Positions 34,446-43,669 of a stretch of DNA of 64,000 nt are shown piece by piece (position 1 is the first letter of the stretch; the number at the start of each line of letters is the position of its first letter). The notes beneath the pieces are model-generated. The model saw nothing but the letters and a program-made list of their open reading frames with translations. It was not told where the DNA came from and did not search any database. The stretch is from the NCBI RefSeq assembly GCF_900129425.1, contig NZ_LT670817.1, positions 6,262,001-6,326,000 on the forward strand, in the 5' to 3' direction. This stretch comes from Bradyrhizobium erythrophlei. GTDB taxonomy: Bacteria > Pseudomonadota > Alphaproteobacteria > Rhizobiales > Xanthobacteraceae. The position numbers and the translations under genes are program-made.

Positions 34446-36488
34446 TCACTCCTCCCCTTGCGCATGATGGCGCAGCAACCTCAAATGCCTGAGCAGCCTC
34501 ATTTCCGTGGTTGTTAATACTGCAGTACCGTAAAGCGCGGCTGCGGCATGCCCGAGATCCAGACGCCTCGAGTGGTCTATTGCAGTGGCAGCAGCTAGGT
34601 AACTTCGAGCGAGATCTAGTATCTCAGTCCGCGACAACGTCGGAAGGATATGCCTCGCTTTTGCGTCAACGGCCGGGTCAATTGCGGTCCTCGCTTGATC
34701 GAGCGCTCGCCATGATCGCCTTACCGCAACGCTGAGATTGCCCAAGTTGGAAAGTCGCCTCATGACGTTGCGACGTGCCAGAGTAACCGGCGCGCCGTGC
34801 TGCCACGAACTGAACTGGCTCAAGCGATCATAGTAAAGACTTGCTCTGGGTTGATTGAGGTGCTTCTCGTCAACCAGAGCCTGCCGGAGAGAGCGACCAA
34901 TGGCCAAAGCCAAGCGAAGACGGCGCAGGGCCGGATCAACCGGGACGATTAGAAGAAGCGAGAGAAAAATGCATACGCTCCCAGCGAAGACGAATGTCGC
35001 GTTATCTACAAATGCCGTAGGATTCAGCGTCTGCACATTGGTTGGAGAAATGAGCGATATACTCTGCACGCCATAGAAGATTCCCATCGGACCTTTGCCT
35101 GTTTTGATCAACCAGCAGGTCAATGTCACCACAGGCGCGAGAGAGATGATGAACAACGGATAGTCGCTGATATTTGGAAAAATGAAGAAAGCGTAGATTA
35201 TGCCGGTCACGATCACGGCGGGTGTCATGAACAGTGCCGCTCTTCCCATTGTAAGAGGATCGTGCATGACAGATCCGAGGGCGACGAAGACAACGGTTCC
35301 GAGCAGCATCGAGTTCGCGCTGGGCAATCCGGACATGATTGCAATCAATCCGACCATGCCGACCGCGAGGCCGACGCGAAGCCCGTTAAGAACCGCCGCG
35401 ATATAGTCCTGATGCACGGGAAGTCTCGCTGACCTTCGTGGAAGTTGCCCAATCCGGTTTGAAAGCAAACCGTCACGAATGTCGCGAAATACTTCGATCA
35501 TGAATCTCGAACGATCGAGAACATAGGCCTCTTCGATGGAAAAGTTCTCCGCCTCCATTGCCCGGTAGGTAAGGGCGTCAAGATCAGGCAATCGTTCCTC
35601 AGGGTGCTGAGTGACGATTGCAGCGCGCACGATTGAAATCGCTTCGTCGACAACCGATGTGGCCGATGGCATACTTCGCAGGCCCAGGCCTATCGCCTGG
35701 ATAGCCGAGATCGCTTCGAACAATCCAAGTAGCGCGCTTCGTGCGCCTTTCGCGCGCGCCAATCCATCGACCAGCTCGGGTGTTGCAAAGCTGATCTCGC
35801 TTCGCAATGGCATAAGTCTAGCGCTCATCGCAACGCATTGCGACGAATCGGGGGGCGCGCGCCGATCGAGGGCGGCCAAAGCCATTGCAACGATATCCCT
35901 GGTAGCCAGACGTAGCTTGGATTGTAGCGATCGCGCAGATTCGGCGTTCGCAAAAATCGAGCTTACAAATGCCAGCACGAGCACGGCGAGCAGGATGACT
36001 GCGACTCGATCAAGCATCGCCGTAAAGGCGATCGTGGGGGCGTCGATGTTGACGATCGAAATAAGCGCGACCGTGTAGCCGGCCAGGATGCATCCATAGG
36101 CTCGGAAGTCACGCAGAAGCGTTCCTATGGCAACCAAACATGCCATGTACACCGAAAAGACAGCGATTAGCATCGTCCGATCTTGTGAAAAGAGGCTCGT
36201 CAAGATGATTGCAAAAGCGGCTCCAAACAATGTTCCCAAGACACGGTAGATCGCTTTGGACAAAACCATACCCTGGGTCGGCCCCACCAATATGAGGAGG
36301 CCTGTGCCTGCGCTTGCTGCGGAATTGAGTTCGAGCATGAAGGCAATGTAGTAGCTGACAGCTAGGGCCACCCAAATCTCGAACGCTAGGGCTGCTGTGC
36401 CTACCGGCCATGGGGGGAGACTGAGGTGATACGAACGAAGATCGCGCTGTGTTGGATCCGTGCGCCGTGCTGCCGCAGAGATATTCAT
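34446..36488 (-). CDS. FUSC/AaeB-type efflux permease
   Basis: A 680-residue inner-membrane protein of the fusaric acid resistance family. It has two blocks of membrane spans (about residues 25-160 and 340-490), each followed by a soluble region, as in AaeB. GLLILVGPTQGMVLSKAIYRVLG in the first block is family-like. It would export aromatic carboxylic acids or similar compounds with the adaptor encoded downstream. AGGAGA sits before ATG 36488. Base composition of this operon seems lower in GC than the neighbouring genes. Confidence 0.92.
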   Translation of the reverse strand: MNISAAARRTDPTQRDLRSYHLSLPPWPVGTAALAFEIWVALAVSYYIAFMLELNSAASAGTGLLILVGPTQGMVLSKAIYRVLGTLFGAAFAIILTSLFSQDRTMLIAVFSVYMACLVAIGTLLRDFRAYGCILAGYTVALISIVNIDAPTIAFTAMLDRVAVILLAVLVLAFVSSIFANAESARSLQSKLRLATRDIVAMALAALDRRAPPDSSQCVAMSARLMPLRSEISFATPELVDGLARAKGARSALLGLFEAISAIQAIGLGLRSMPSATSVVDEAISIVRAAIVTQHPEERLPDLDALTYRAMEAENFSIEEAYVLDRSRFMIEVFRDIRDGLLSNRIGQLPRRSARLPVHQDYIAAVLNGLRVGLAVGMVGLIAIMSGLPSANSMLLGTVVFVALGSVMHDPLTMGRAALFMTPAVIVTGIIYAFFIFPNISDYPLFIISLAPVVTLTCWLIKTGKGPMGIFYGVQSISLISPTNVQTLNPTAFVDNATFVFAGSVCIFLSLLLIVPVDPALRRLRLALAIGRSLRQALVDEKHLNQPRASLYYDRLSQFSSWQHGAPVTLARRNVMRRLSNLGNLSVAVRRSWRALDQARTAIDPAVDAKARHILPTLSRTEILDLARSYLAAATAIDHSRRLDLGHAAAALYGTAVLTTTEMRLLRHLRLLRHHAQGEE

Positions 36489-36633
36489 CCAACGTCTCCT
36501 GAGAGATTCTGGTTTGGTAAACAATCTCGCCGCTCGGCACCCACAAGAATAGTCAAAGCGCGATTTCCGAGTTCGAGGGGGCCAACCACCCTCCAGCAAC
36601 AAGCCTCAGCCCGTGCGTCATGTTGCGTTCGAC

Positions 36634-37032
36634 TCAACCCTGCGGGCCGGTGAACATATGGTTTCCGTTGACGCTCCGTTCGGCTGGGATTTCCTCTTGC
36701 AAAACGTCCCAATGCTCGGCGATCTTGCCACCGGTCACCCTAAAAATATCGACTCCTACAATTGGCTTCGGTCCCCACCCAATGTAGCGGCCGTGAACCA
36801 TGACATAGTTGCCATCGGCGACCACGAGCCCAGGCCTGTATTCGAAATCGCGTGGAAGATCGCGTAGCAAAGACTTAATCGCCGCGGTTCCGTTTGGAAT
36901 CTGCGGATTATGTTGCTTGTAATCATCACTAAATAAGCGATCGAGAACGGTCGGATCCCGATCGATAAAAACACCCGTAATGCCCGCGAGCACTAGGGCT
37001 TTATTGTCGTCGGCCGTATTTGATGTCGTCAT
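36634..37032 (-). CDS. SnoaL-like (NTF2-fold) protein
   Basis: A 132-residue cone-shaped NTF2-fold protein. The segments LDRLFSDDYKQHNPQIPNG, VMVHGRYIGWGPKPIVGVDIFRV and GKIAEHWDVLQ are typical of the SnoaL polyketide-cyclase-like group common in proteobacteria. It is the gene nearest to the TetR regulator and is divergent from it, so it probably shares its control with the efflux genes. Ligand or reaction unknown. Confidence 0.9.
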   Translation of the reverse strand: MTTSNTADDNKALVLAGITGVFIDRDPTVLDRLFSDDYKQHNPQIPNGTAAIKSLLRDLPRDFEYRPGLVVADGNYVMVHGRYIGWGPKPIVGVDIFRVTGGKIAEHWDVLQEEIPAERSVNGNHMFTGPQG

Positions 37033-37103
37033 GGCAGCTTGCTCCTAGCTGCGCAGCCAAGGCTTGCCAGCTAACGCAGCGCAATCCCCACCAATCTCTT
37101 TAT

Positions 37104-37121
37104 AGGTACAGATCGGTACCT
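37104..37121. promoter_or_regulatory. Candidate TetR operator
   Basis: AGGTAC-AGATCG-GTACCT is a perfect 6-bp inverted repeat with a six-base centre, placed between the divergent SnoaL and TetR genes, 37 bases before the TetR start. Position and form fit autoregulation by the TetR protein and control of the SnoaL/efflux transcript. Confidence 0.75.
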
Positions 37122-37157
37122 TTGTCAATGGTGCGCGAAACGTGATAGATTGCGGCG

Positions 37158-37832
37158 ATGAGCAAGACAGCCCGGCGAGGCGCGCCGCGACGAGGCGAAC
37201 CAAGCGCACGCGATCGTTTGGTCGAAACCGCCATCGAACTTTTTTACCAGGAAGGCATTCGTGCTATTGGCATCGATACGGTGATCGCGCGATCAGGCGT
37301 GTCAAAATCTTCGCTCTATCGGACCTTTGCGTCCAAGGACGAATTGATCGAAGCCTTCGCTGAGGAGCAAAATCGGCGATTCTGGCAGCGGTGGGATGAA
37401 ATCACGAATCGATATGCAGGCGCACCGCGCAAACAGATCGAGGCGCTATTCGACGGTATCGCCGATCTGATCGCAAATCCGCAGTTTCGCGGCTGTCCTT
37501 TCATCAATCTAGCCACAGAGTTTCCGGATCGGCAGCATCCCGGCACAGCAATTGCCTGCTCTAACAAGAGGGAAATGGGCAAACGTCTGCGACTTCTCGC
37601 CCGTGCTCTCGGTGCACGTGATCCCGCCAAACTTGGCGACCAGCTCTCGCTCTTAATGGATGGCGCCTATAGCCACGCTGTGGTGCTTGGCGCGGCGGGC
37701 TTAAGACGTGAGCTCATCGAAATGGCGCGGCTGTTAATCGATTCCCAAGTGAACCAAGAAACTATCAATACGTCGACAGCTCTGTTGGAGACACAATCAT
37801 CATCCCCTAGACGCAAGACCGCTCAACAATAA
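37158..37832 (+). CDS. TetR/AcrR family regulator
   Basis: A 224-residue repressor. The N-terminal helix-turn-helix covers ARDRLVETAIELFYQEGIRA and DTVIARSGVSKSSLYRTFASKDEL (residues 17-62). The C-terminal ligand domain holds FRGCPFINLATEFPD (about 115-128), seen in the subgroup with a C-terminal TetR_C domain. It is divergent from the SnoaL and FUSC/DUF1656/HlyD genes and probably represses them in the absence of an effector such as an aromatic acid. Confidence 0.94.
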   Translation: MSKTARRGAPRRGEPSARDRLVETAIELFYQEGIRAIGIDTVIARSGVSKSSLYRTFASKDELIEAFAEEQNRRFWQRWDEITNRYAGAPRKQIEALFDGIADLIANPQFRGCPFINLATEFPDRQHPGTAIACSNKREMGKRLRLLARALGARDPAKLGDQLSLLMDGAYSHAVVLGAAGLRRELIEMARLLIDSQVNQETINTSTALLETQSSSPRRKTAQQ

Positions 37833-37871
37833 CAGCTCTCGGGGAGCGGCAACATCCTAGATGTCCGGATG

Positions 37872-37974
37872 TGGCACTTTTCCGACATGCCGGGGCGGTC
37901 CGAGCATGTCCGTTCATAGGGGCAGACCGGAAGTGGCCGAACCATGGTCGAACGACGCGATTGACCCAGAGCAG
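37872..37974. repeat. Intergenic repeat, copy 1
   Basis: This 103-base stretch matches the one at 38720-38823: both run TGGCAC, GACATGCCG, CATGTCCGTT or AATGTCCGTT, CAGACCGGAAGTG, then CGACGCGATTGACCC. The two copies are about the same length and lie on each side of the small secreted-protein gene. Confidence 0.7.
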
Positions 37975-38056
37975 AAGTCCATGCAGACGCTACCGCGAAA
38001 GATGTTGTCGCGGGCCACCGGACCGCTTGGCTCGTCGTTCAACGTCGCCGCGGACT

Positions 38057-38455
38057 TCACATCGAGCAGCGAACGTAGGACGCTTCCACTGGCACCGGCT
38101 CCTTGGAGCTGAGTGTGATCCTATTCTCTCCGGAGATTTTCACATCGAATGTTACGTCTGAAACCGTGACACCGTCCGAGCACGACGCAATCACTTGTAC
38201 ATTCGACCCGTCATCGTGCATCGATTTGACAGCGCATTTTTGGAATGTGCCAGTTATTTGCTTTCCCTGGATGATTAAACCGCCCGCGTGGAGATCAGCA
38301 TCTTGCTTGAACGCAAGCTTGTTATTCTCTTTGGTAAACACCTGGCCGCACGGCGAGCCGTCGACCGTCCAGGCTCCGTTCAAATCGGCGGCCTGTGTCG
38401 AGGCTGATTGCGTGACGAGAAGTACCAAAAGCACCAACGGATTGAAGGTTCTCAT
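38057..38455 (-). CDS. Small secreted protein, 132 residues
   Basis: An exported protein with a signal peptide ending around TQA (residue 22) and a beta-rich mature part beginning DLNGAWTVDGSPCGQVF. Four Cys residues (SPCGQ, QKCAVK, ASCSDG, VRCSM) could form two disulfides. Segments such as LIIQGKQITGTFQKC and DVKISGENRITLSS suggest an all-beta fold, perhaps lipocalin-like. I do not know its function. It lies between two copies of an intergenic repeat. Confidence 0.72.
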   Translation of the reverse strand: MRTFNPLVLLVLLVTQSASTQAADLNGAWTVDGSPCGQVFTKENNKLAFKQDADLHAGGLIIQGKQITGTFQKCAVKSMHDDGSNVQVIASCSDGVTVSDVTFDVKISGENRITLSSKEPVPVEASYVRCSM

Positions 38456-38855
38456 GAAACTCTCCGATTAAATGGTCAGTAGGCTACCGGAGCGCGTTCG
38501 ATCGGACGTGGAATGCCGCTAAATCGGTCTGGTCGAGGCCCTCCCGCCGTCGCCGTGCCCCCTGTCCGAACTATTAAGATAGAACCAAGGCTCGTTTTTG
38601 GGAAGCCGGGTCTCCTCCTACTCGCGACAAACGCAGCCGAGATTGATGCCGATGCAAAAGTCGATGCGCCGGTCGGCGGCGAGCCAGCGGCCGGCACCCG
38701 CCGGCTGACTTCGACTTTTTGGCACGTTTGAGACATGCCGACCGGCTCCGACAATGTCCGTTGATCGGATCAGACCGGAAGTGCCCGGCAAACGGCCGAA
38801 ACGACGCGATTGACCCGGAACAGTCGTTCGGGATTACTATCCCTCTGCCATAGCC
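38456..38855. other. Gene-free stretch containing repeat copy 2
   Basis: No supported gene is seen in these 400 bases. The last 104 bases hold the second repeat copy. The plus-strand frame at 38513-38731 has no ribosome site and no family character. Confidence 0.5.
38720..38823. repeat. Intergenic repeat, copy 2
   Basis: This is a diverged direct copy of 37872-37974. A shorter related piece (TTTTGGCAC, AGACA, ATGTCCGTTG) occurs at about 39151-39205. The pattern suggests a family of intergenic elements and not a coding duplication. Confidence 0.7.
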
Positions 38856-39101
38856 CTAAGAGCGCTTCCCCGATTTTCGCTGAAGCTCGGCCTCTATATC
38901 CGCGAACTCGCCGCCCAGTTTGAACAGACACCATCCTTTTTCATCCACTTCTTTGCGGACATCAGGATTCGTGTCTGCCGCTAATCGCGATCGAGTGATC
39001 GTCTATTCGTCTTCGGTAGTGGCAGCGGGCATCCCCATATCCTCGCGGACTACAAGCCGCCAGCCAGGAAGGATACTGTGCGTGTGGAAGAGATATTTCA
39101 T
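38856..39101 (-). pseudogene. Small conserved-looking gene broken by an amber codon
   Basis: From ATG 39101 (GGAAGG upstream) the frame reads MKYLFHTHSILPGWRLVVRE..TTEDE, meets TAG at 39003-39005, and then continues in the same frame as TITRSRLAADTNPDVRKEVDE and GWCLFKLGGEFADIEAELQR to a TAG at 38856. The second half has clear protein character (81 codons in all). A Trp codon (TGG) changed to TAG would explain it. I do not know the function. Either the gene is dead or both halves remain as short peptides. Confidence 0.6.
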
Positions 39102-39276
39102 CTTTTTGCCTTCCGGATTGGAAGCTCTCGCGCGGACTATCGTACGTCGCCTTTTGGCACCAAACAGACACGACGCAGCGGCGCCACGCATGTCCGTTGT
39201 TGAGGGATGAACGAACTAAGCTCAGACGTGACCCAATTTCCGTTTTTGACCCCAAAGCGGTCCCCCCTCGCTAGAA

Positions 39277-40470
39277 TCAGAACACATCGATAGTCGGGAA
39301 CCGAGCGTCCCCTGTAATGCAATCCCAAAGGTAGATTGCAAGACCGATGTCGCCGGTCCAAAGCGAATACCGGCCGCGGCCGGCAACCATCTGAGCGCCG
39401 CGATACTGGAAGATGGCCGTCATGGCGAACCGGCGCGCGCGGTCGAGCCAAATGGGGTCATTCGTGCGCCGGTAGAGCTTGAGGAATGCGTAGCCATTTC
39501 CACCCGTGCCGTGGCAAAGGTTCGAGCCCTTTGTCAGCGGTCCGGCGGCCCAGGTAAAGCGCCCGCCATCCAACAGAAGCGCATCGAATTCCGGCGTAGC
39601 GAAGCGGGCGTCGGCAAAGGTCGTCACCATTCCCGGCGCACCGTGACAGTGCTGACATATGAAAAGCCGCTTCTCGCGCTTGCTTCTCGGGCCCCATGTT
39701 GTCCCAACTTCGTACCGCCACGCATTCGCTTCAAGCGACTTCGGCACAAATTCGGCTACATGCGCTTGCTGCGCCGCCGTCAACCAATCCCATCCGAGCA
39801 ATAACGGGATGACGTTGCCAGCGAAGCCGTGAACGGGCCCGAGAAAGCGGTCTTTGGCACCGTAAAGATCCTGGGTCCAAAGTGGACCTTGCGGCGTGTC
39901 CTCCAGTTCGGCCAACAGCCGCGCTGCCTGTACTTCGAAGAGGCCGCGCCATCGCTCTTCCCCCGTCATCTCGCCCATGTGGACTGCCGCAACCATCGAC
40001 CCCGGCATACCCCACATCAGTTCTCGGATTGGCAGTCCATTATTTGCTTCGGCGCGCCTATAAACGAGGTCGGCGAGGCTCGATGTCGGCTCAAGGCGCA
40101 TTGCGAGAAGTGCCGCACCCATGTCGCCGCGTAGCAGCGAGCCATGCTTCTCGTAGTCGGTCGGAGAACTGGCTTCGTGGTCGATGAGTGTCCGCTCCAT
40201 CAGCTTGGGCAGAGCAGAGCGAAAGTCTTCGGCGACACGGGTCGCCCCTATGCGATGCAGGTAATCCAGTGCCCAAATGACACCTGCCGCGCCCTTGTAG
40301 AAGCTGGGGTCACCATCTCCCACCCCGTCGTCACTCGGGTGAGCCGGCCAGAACGTGTCGGGGTGGAAATGGGCGATCGCATCGGCCGCAATTTCTTCGA
40401 TCGCGCCCCGAACAGCCGATTCATTCCAGGCGTCCTGTACAAGCGGACGATGACGTCCGGGGGTAATCAT
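39277..40470 (-). CDS. LanC-like protein (lanthionine synthetase C family)
   Basis: A 397-residue (alpha/alpha)-barrel protein of the LanC/LanCL family. The zinc ligands are all present: Cys275 in CHGAPG (the CYGxPG site) and Cys319-His320 in LCHGTGGNGY. GAAGVIWALDYL and LWTGDIGLAIYLWDC are further family repeats. No LanB, lanthipeptide precursor or export gene is adjacent, so this is an orphan. LanC-like proteins add thiols (glutathione or peptide Cys) to dehydrated residues; that is one possible role here. ATG 40470 is used; the open frame extends upstream without family-like sequence. Confidence 0.88.
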   Translation of the reverse strand: MITPGRHRPLVQDAWNESAVRGAIEEIAADAIAHFHPDTFWPAHPSDDGVGDGDPSFYKGAAGVIWALDYLHRIGATRVAEDFRSALPKLMERTLIDHEASSPTDYEKHGSLLRGDMGAALLAMRLEPTSSLADLVYRRAEANNGLPIRELMWGMPGSMVAAVHMGEMTGEERWRGLFEVQAARLLAELEDTPQGPLWTQDLYGAKDRFLGPVHGFAGNVIPLLLGWDWLTAAQQAHVAEFVPKSLEANAWRYEVGTTWGPRSKREKRLFICQHCHGAPGMVTTFADARFATPEFDALLLDGGRFTWAAGPLTKGSNLCHGTGGNGYAFLKLYRRTNDPIWLDRARRFAMTAIFQYRGAQMVAGRGRYSLWTGDIGLAIYLWDCITGDARFPTIDVF

Positions 40471-41306
40471 GGCGTAAGGGCTCCTGAGCGCTGTCCATCT
40501 GTACTTCAGATGACGCAAGTAAGGATCGCACGATTGAACGAAAGCTATCCAAAAGCGTGCCGCGCGGCAAACCAACTGCACCACCTGAAATGGTTCGACG
40601 CAGCGAAGCAATGAGGCGTCGCCTCTCTGGCGATTTTCGGACATGGCGCGATGTCCCGCTTGAGTCCGTTATGCGCACCAAACCAGACGTCCGCTGACCA
40701 CTCCGGATTTATGGGTTCACGCCCTGGTTCTAATGATTTCGGGGCGGTGTGAGATCATCGGCTGGTTCATGCCGGGAGATCGCCTGACCTCCGACGCCGC
40801 GCTATGAAGACAGGTCTCGTGTTTGTGATGCGATTTCAACGATTTGTGTTCAAGGCCTTGGCGGCGCGCTTCCTTTTCCCACGACACTATCGCCGATCTG
40901 CAGCGATTCGCTGAGGGAGCGGCCCGGAACGGCGCCCAGGCAGTCAGTGCTGGCGCCGGCGCAAGCGGCGACGCGTCCGGCGCGTCGTTAGGATGGCTCA
41001 TCACCAGTTCGCCGGGCGGAGTCGACGCTCTTCGTCAACGCGCCGTATTCGTCGCGAGCTGCAAACTTGATAATGACCCGTCGTATGTGAGTGCAGAGTT
41101 AAAGTCGCTTTGCGAGCCACTAAATGGATTTTGTACGCGCCAGTGGTGCTATCCGCTGCAGCCACGCGGCTTCAACAATGACGCGGAAGAGCGCCTTTTT
41201 ATTGCCTTAACGGTATGTTGCCTCATGCTGTGAAGGTGGCGCCGGAAACACTCCGAAACAAAAATCCTTCGCCGGTGTTTCCCTGAATCTGCAACAATAG
41301 GTGCGC
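40471..41306. other. Gene-poor stretch before the two-component pair
   Basis: These 836 bases show no gene I can support. Frames on both strands (for example 40844-41233) lack a Shine-Dalgarno site and recognisable domains. The first part, around 40640-40700, resembles the CATGTCCG-type intergenic repeats listed above. Confidence 0.5.
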
Positions 41307-42047
41307 ATGGCCACGGCATCGCCGAACATACTTATCGTCGAAGACGACCGCGAGACGCGAACGCTGATTGCAAAATACCTGCGCACCAACGCCTGCAACG
41401 TGACGACGGCGAACGACGGACGCGAAATGGCGCGGGCGATGGCCGACCATCGCGTCGATCTTCTGATCCTCGACGTAATGCTGCCGGGTGAAGACGGCCT
41501 CAGCCTGTGCCGCAAGGTCCGCGCGGAATCGCAAATTCCGATCATCATGCTCACCGCGCGCGGCGAGGATGTCGATCGGATTCTCGGACTTGAAATGGGC
41601 GCCGACGACTATCTGGCCAAGCCGTTCAATCCGCGCGAATTGCTGGCCCGGATCAACGCGGTGCTGCGCCGCCAGGCCGCCGCGCAGACCGTCAGCACCA
41701 GCAATGGCGCCACCGCGCTGACCTTTCTGGGCTGGCGGATCGATTTCCGGCTGCGCGAACTGCGCGATCCGGCGGGCGCGCGGGTCGCGATGACCAGCGC
41801 CGAATTCGACCTGCTGCGAACCTTTTGCGAGCGGCCGGGCCGCGTGCTGTCGCGCGACAGCCTGCTCGATCTCACCAACGGCCGCAGCGCCGGTTCATTC
41901 GAGCGCAGCATCGACGTGCTGGTCAGCCGCATCCGGCGCAAGATCGAAACCGATCCGCAGGACGCCACCATGATCAAGACGGTGCGCTCCGGCGGCTATT
42001 TGTTCACTCCCACCGTGGATGCGGTCACGACCCCGGCAAGCGGCTGA
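41307..42047 (+). CDS. OmpR-family response regulator
   Basis: A 246-residue two-domain regulator. The receiver has ILIVEDDRETRTL with the acidic pair, phospho-acceptor Asp56 in LLILDVMLPGEDG, and Lys in DDYLAKPFNPRELLARI. The C-terminal winged helix spans FRLRELRDPAG to VRSGGYLF. ATG 41307 is preferred; a GTG at 41301 is also in frame. It is followed after two bases by the sensor kinase gene, so the two form one operon. Target genes are not evident. Confidence 0.94.
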   Translation: MATASPNILIVEDDRETRTLIAKYLRTNACNVTTANDGREMARAMADHRVDLLILDVMLPGEDGLSLCRKVRAESQIPIIMLTARGEDVDRILGLEMGADDYLAKPFNPRELLARINAVLRRQAAAQTVSTSNGATALTFLGWRIDFRLRELRDPAGARVAMTSAEFDLLRTFCERPGRVLSRDSLLDLTNGRSAGSFERSIDVLVSRIRRKIETDPQDATMIKTVRSGGYLFTPTVDAVTTPASG

Positions 42048-42049
42048 TC

Positions 42050-43384
42050 ATGAAGCTGGCAGGTTTCCTGAATCTCAGGGGTATCAGCGGACAGATCGCG
42101 GCGCTGGTGGCCGCCTCGATCATCGCCATCCATCTGATCATCACCGCAACCTTTCTGATCCACCGGCCGGACCGGTTCGATCCGCCGTTCGAGCAAGGAC
42201 ACAGTCAGCTGGTTCCAGTGGTCCAGCTTCTCGGGGCGGCGCCCGCGGCCGGACGGCCAGCGCTGTTTGCCGACATCGCGCGGGCATTCCCGCAACTGGA
42301 GATCGAAAGCCTTCCAGCGGGTCCCGCTGCCGCGGTGGACGAACTGGACAAGTTCAACCTGCGTAGTCTGCATCGCCGCCTCGGCAGCAGCTACCGGATC
42401 TTTTCGCTCGCGCACGACGAAAGCAGCCACCAGGTCGGCATCGCGCTGCCGGACGGCACGATGATTTCGGCAAAGCTCCCGCCGGACGAACGGCAACTTC
42501 CGTTCTGGATCAGACCATGGATCGTGACCTTGCTGTTTGGCGCCATCAGCGTCACCTTGCTCGGCTTGTGGGCGGCGTGGGCCTTGACGGCGCCGCTGTC
42601 GTCATTCGCGAAAGCCGCCGAGAACTTCAGCCTGAACGGCGCCGCGGCACCGCTGCCCGAACGCGGGCCTGCAGAAATTCGCTCGGTGGCGAAGGCGCTC
42701 AACCGGATGCGGGAGCGCATCACCGCTTTGATCGACGACCGCACCAAAATGCTGGCCGCCATCAGTCACGATCTGCGCACGCCGATCACCCGGATGCGCC
42801 TGCGCTCCGAATTCATCGAGGACGATACGCACCGCAGCCGCATGCTGGATGATCTCGACCAGATGCGCTCGATGCTGGAATCCGTGCTTTCTTTCCTGCG
42901 CAACGACGGCAAACTCGAATCCATGACGCTGGTCGACATCGCGACCACGCTGCAGCTCGTCACCGATCAATTCGGCGACATGGGGCACAAGATCGCTTAC
43001 GACGGACCCGGCCACGCCATGGCCACGGTCCGCCCCGACGATCTGCATCGCAGCATTACCAACCTGGTCGAGAACGCGGTCAGGTTCGGCGCGGAGGCCA
43101 CCATCCGCCTCATTGTGTCGCCGGACACCGCGACGATCGAGATCGAGGACGATGGCCCCGGCATCGCCGATGCGCGCAAGGCTGCCATGCTCGAACCGTT
43201 CGTGCGCGGCGACGACGCCCGGAATATGGATGAGGCTGCGGGTTTTGGCCTCGGGCTTTCCATTGCGCGCGCCATCGTGCTGGCGCATGGCGGCGAGCTG
43301 ACGCTCCACGACCGGCAACCGCATGGATTGATCGTTCGCATCGAATTGCCGGTGCGCCAGCAAAGCTGGCAGGCAGCCGCCTGA
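42050..43384 (+). CDS. EnvZ-type sensor histidine kinase
   Basis: A 444-residue inner-membrane kinase partnered with the preceding regulator. Membrane spans lie at about residues 15-38 and 160-185 and flank a periplasmic sensor domain of about 120 residues. A HAMP linker follows, then the phosphorylation site His240 in AAISHDLRTPITRMRL, an N box (ITNLVENAVRFG), G1 (EDDGPGI) and G2 (GFGLGLSIARAIV). The HDLRTP form and architecture resemble EnvZ/RstB-like kinases. The signal sensed is unknown. Confidence 0.93.
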   Translation: MKLAGFLNLRGISGQIAALVAASIIAIHLIITATFLIHRPDRFDPPFEQGHSQLVPVVQLLGAAPAAGRPALFADIARAFPQLEIESLPAGPAAAVDELDKFNLRSLHRRLGSSYRIFSLAHDESSHQVGIALPDGTMISAKLPPDERQLPFWIRPWIVTLLFGAISVTLLGLWAAWALTAPLSSFAKAAENFSLNGAAAPLPERGPAEIRSVAKALNRMRERITALIDDRTKMLAAISHDLRTPITRMRLRSEFIEDDTHRSRMLDDLDQMRSMLESVLSFLRNDGKLESMTLVDIATTLQLVTDQFGDMGHKIAYDGPGHAMATVRPDDLHRSITNLVENAVRFGAEATIRLIVSPDTATIEIEDDGPGIADARKAAMLEPFVRGDDARNMDEAAGFGLGLSIARAIVLAHGGELTLHDRQPHGLIVRIELPVRQQSWQAAA

Positions 43385-43669
43385 GCACGCCCAACGTTAA
43401 GTTTTCGATCGTCGCCTTGCCATACTTCGCACAACGAGGAGTAAGCTCACGTCGTTGTGAATCGGGCGTGTCGATATCTTGCCTTAAACGGACAAGACAG
43501 CGAGATGGTGGTTGACTGATTCGTGATCGAAAGCAGCGCCAACGTAACGAGCGTTGGAGGTCTTAATCACCATCAAGCAATACTTTAAAACGATCGGAAA
43601 CATTTCGGAGATTTTTTAGCCACATGCGCACCTTACGTGCCGTTCGGAATGACAAGGGGCGCGTTGCGG

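Noticed and set aside
40844..41233. A 129-codon frame before the response regulator
   Set aside because: No Shine-Dalgarno site, no domain, and an overlapping frame of similar quality on the opposite strand.
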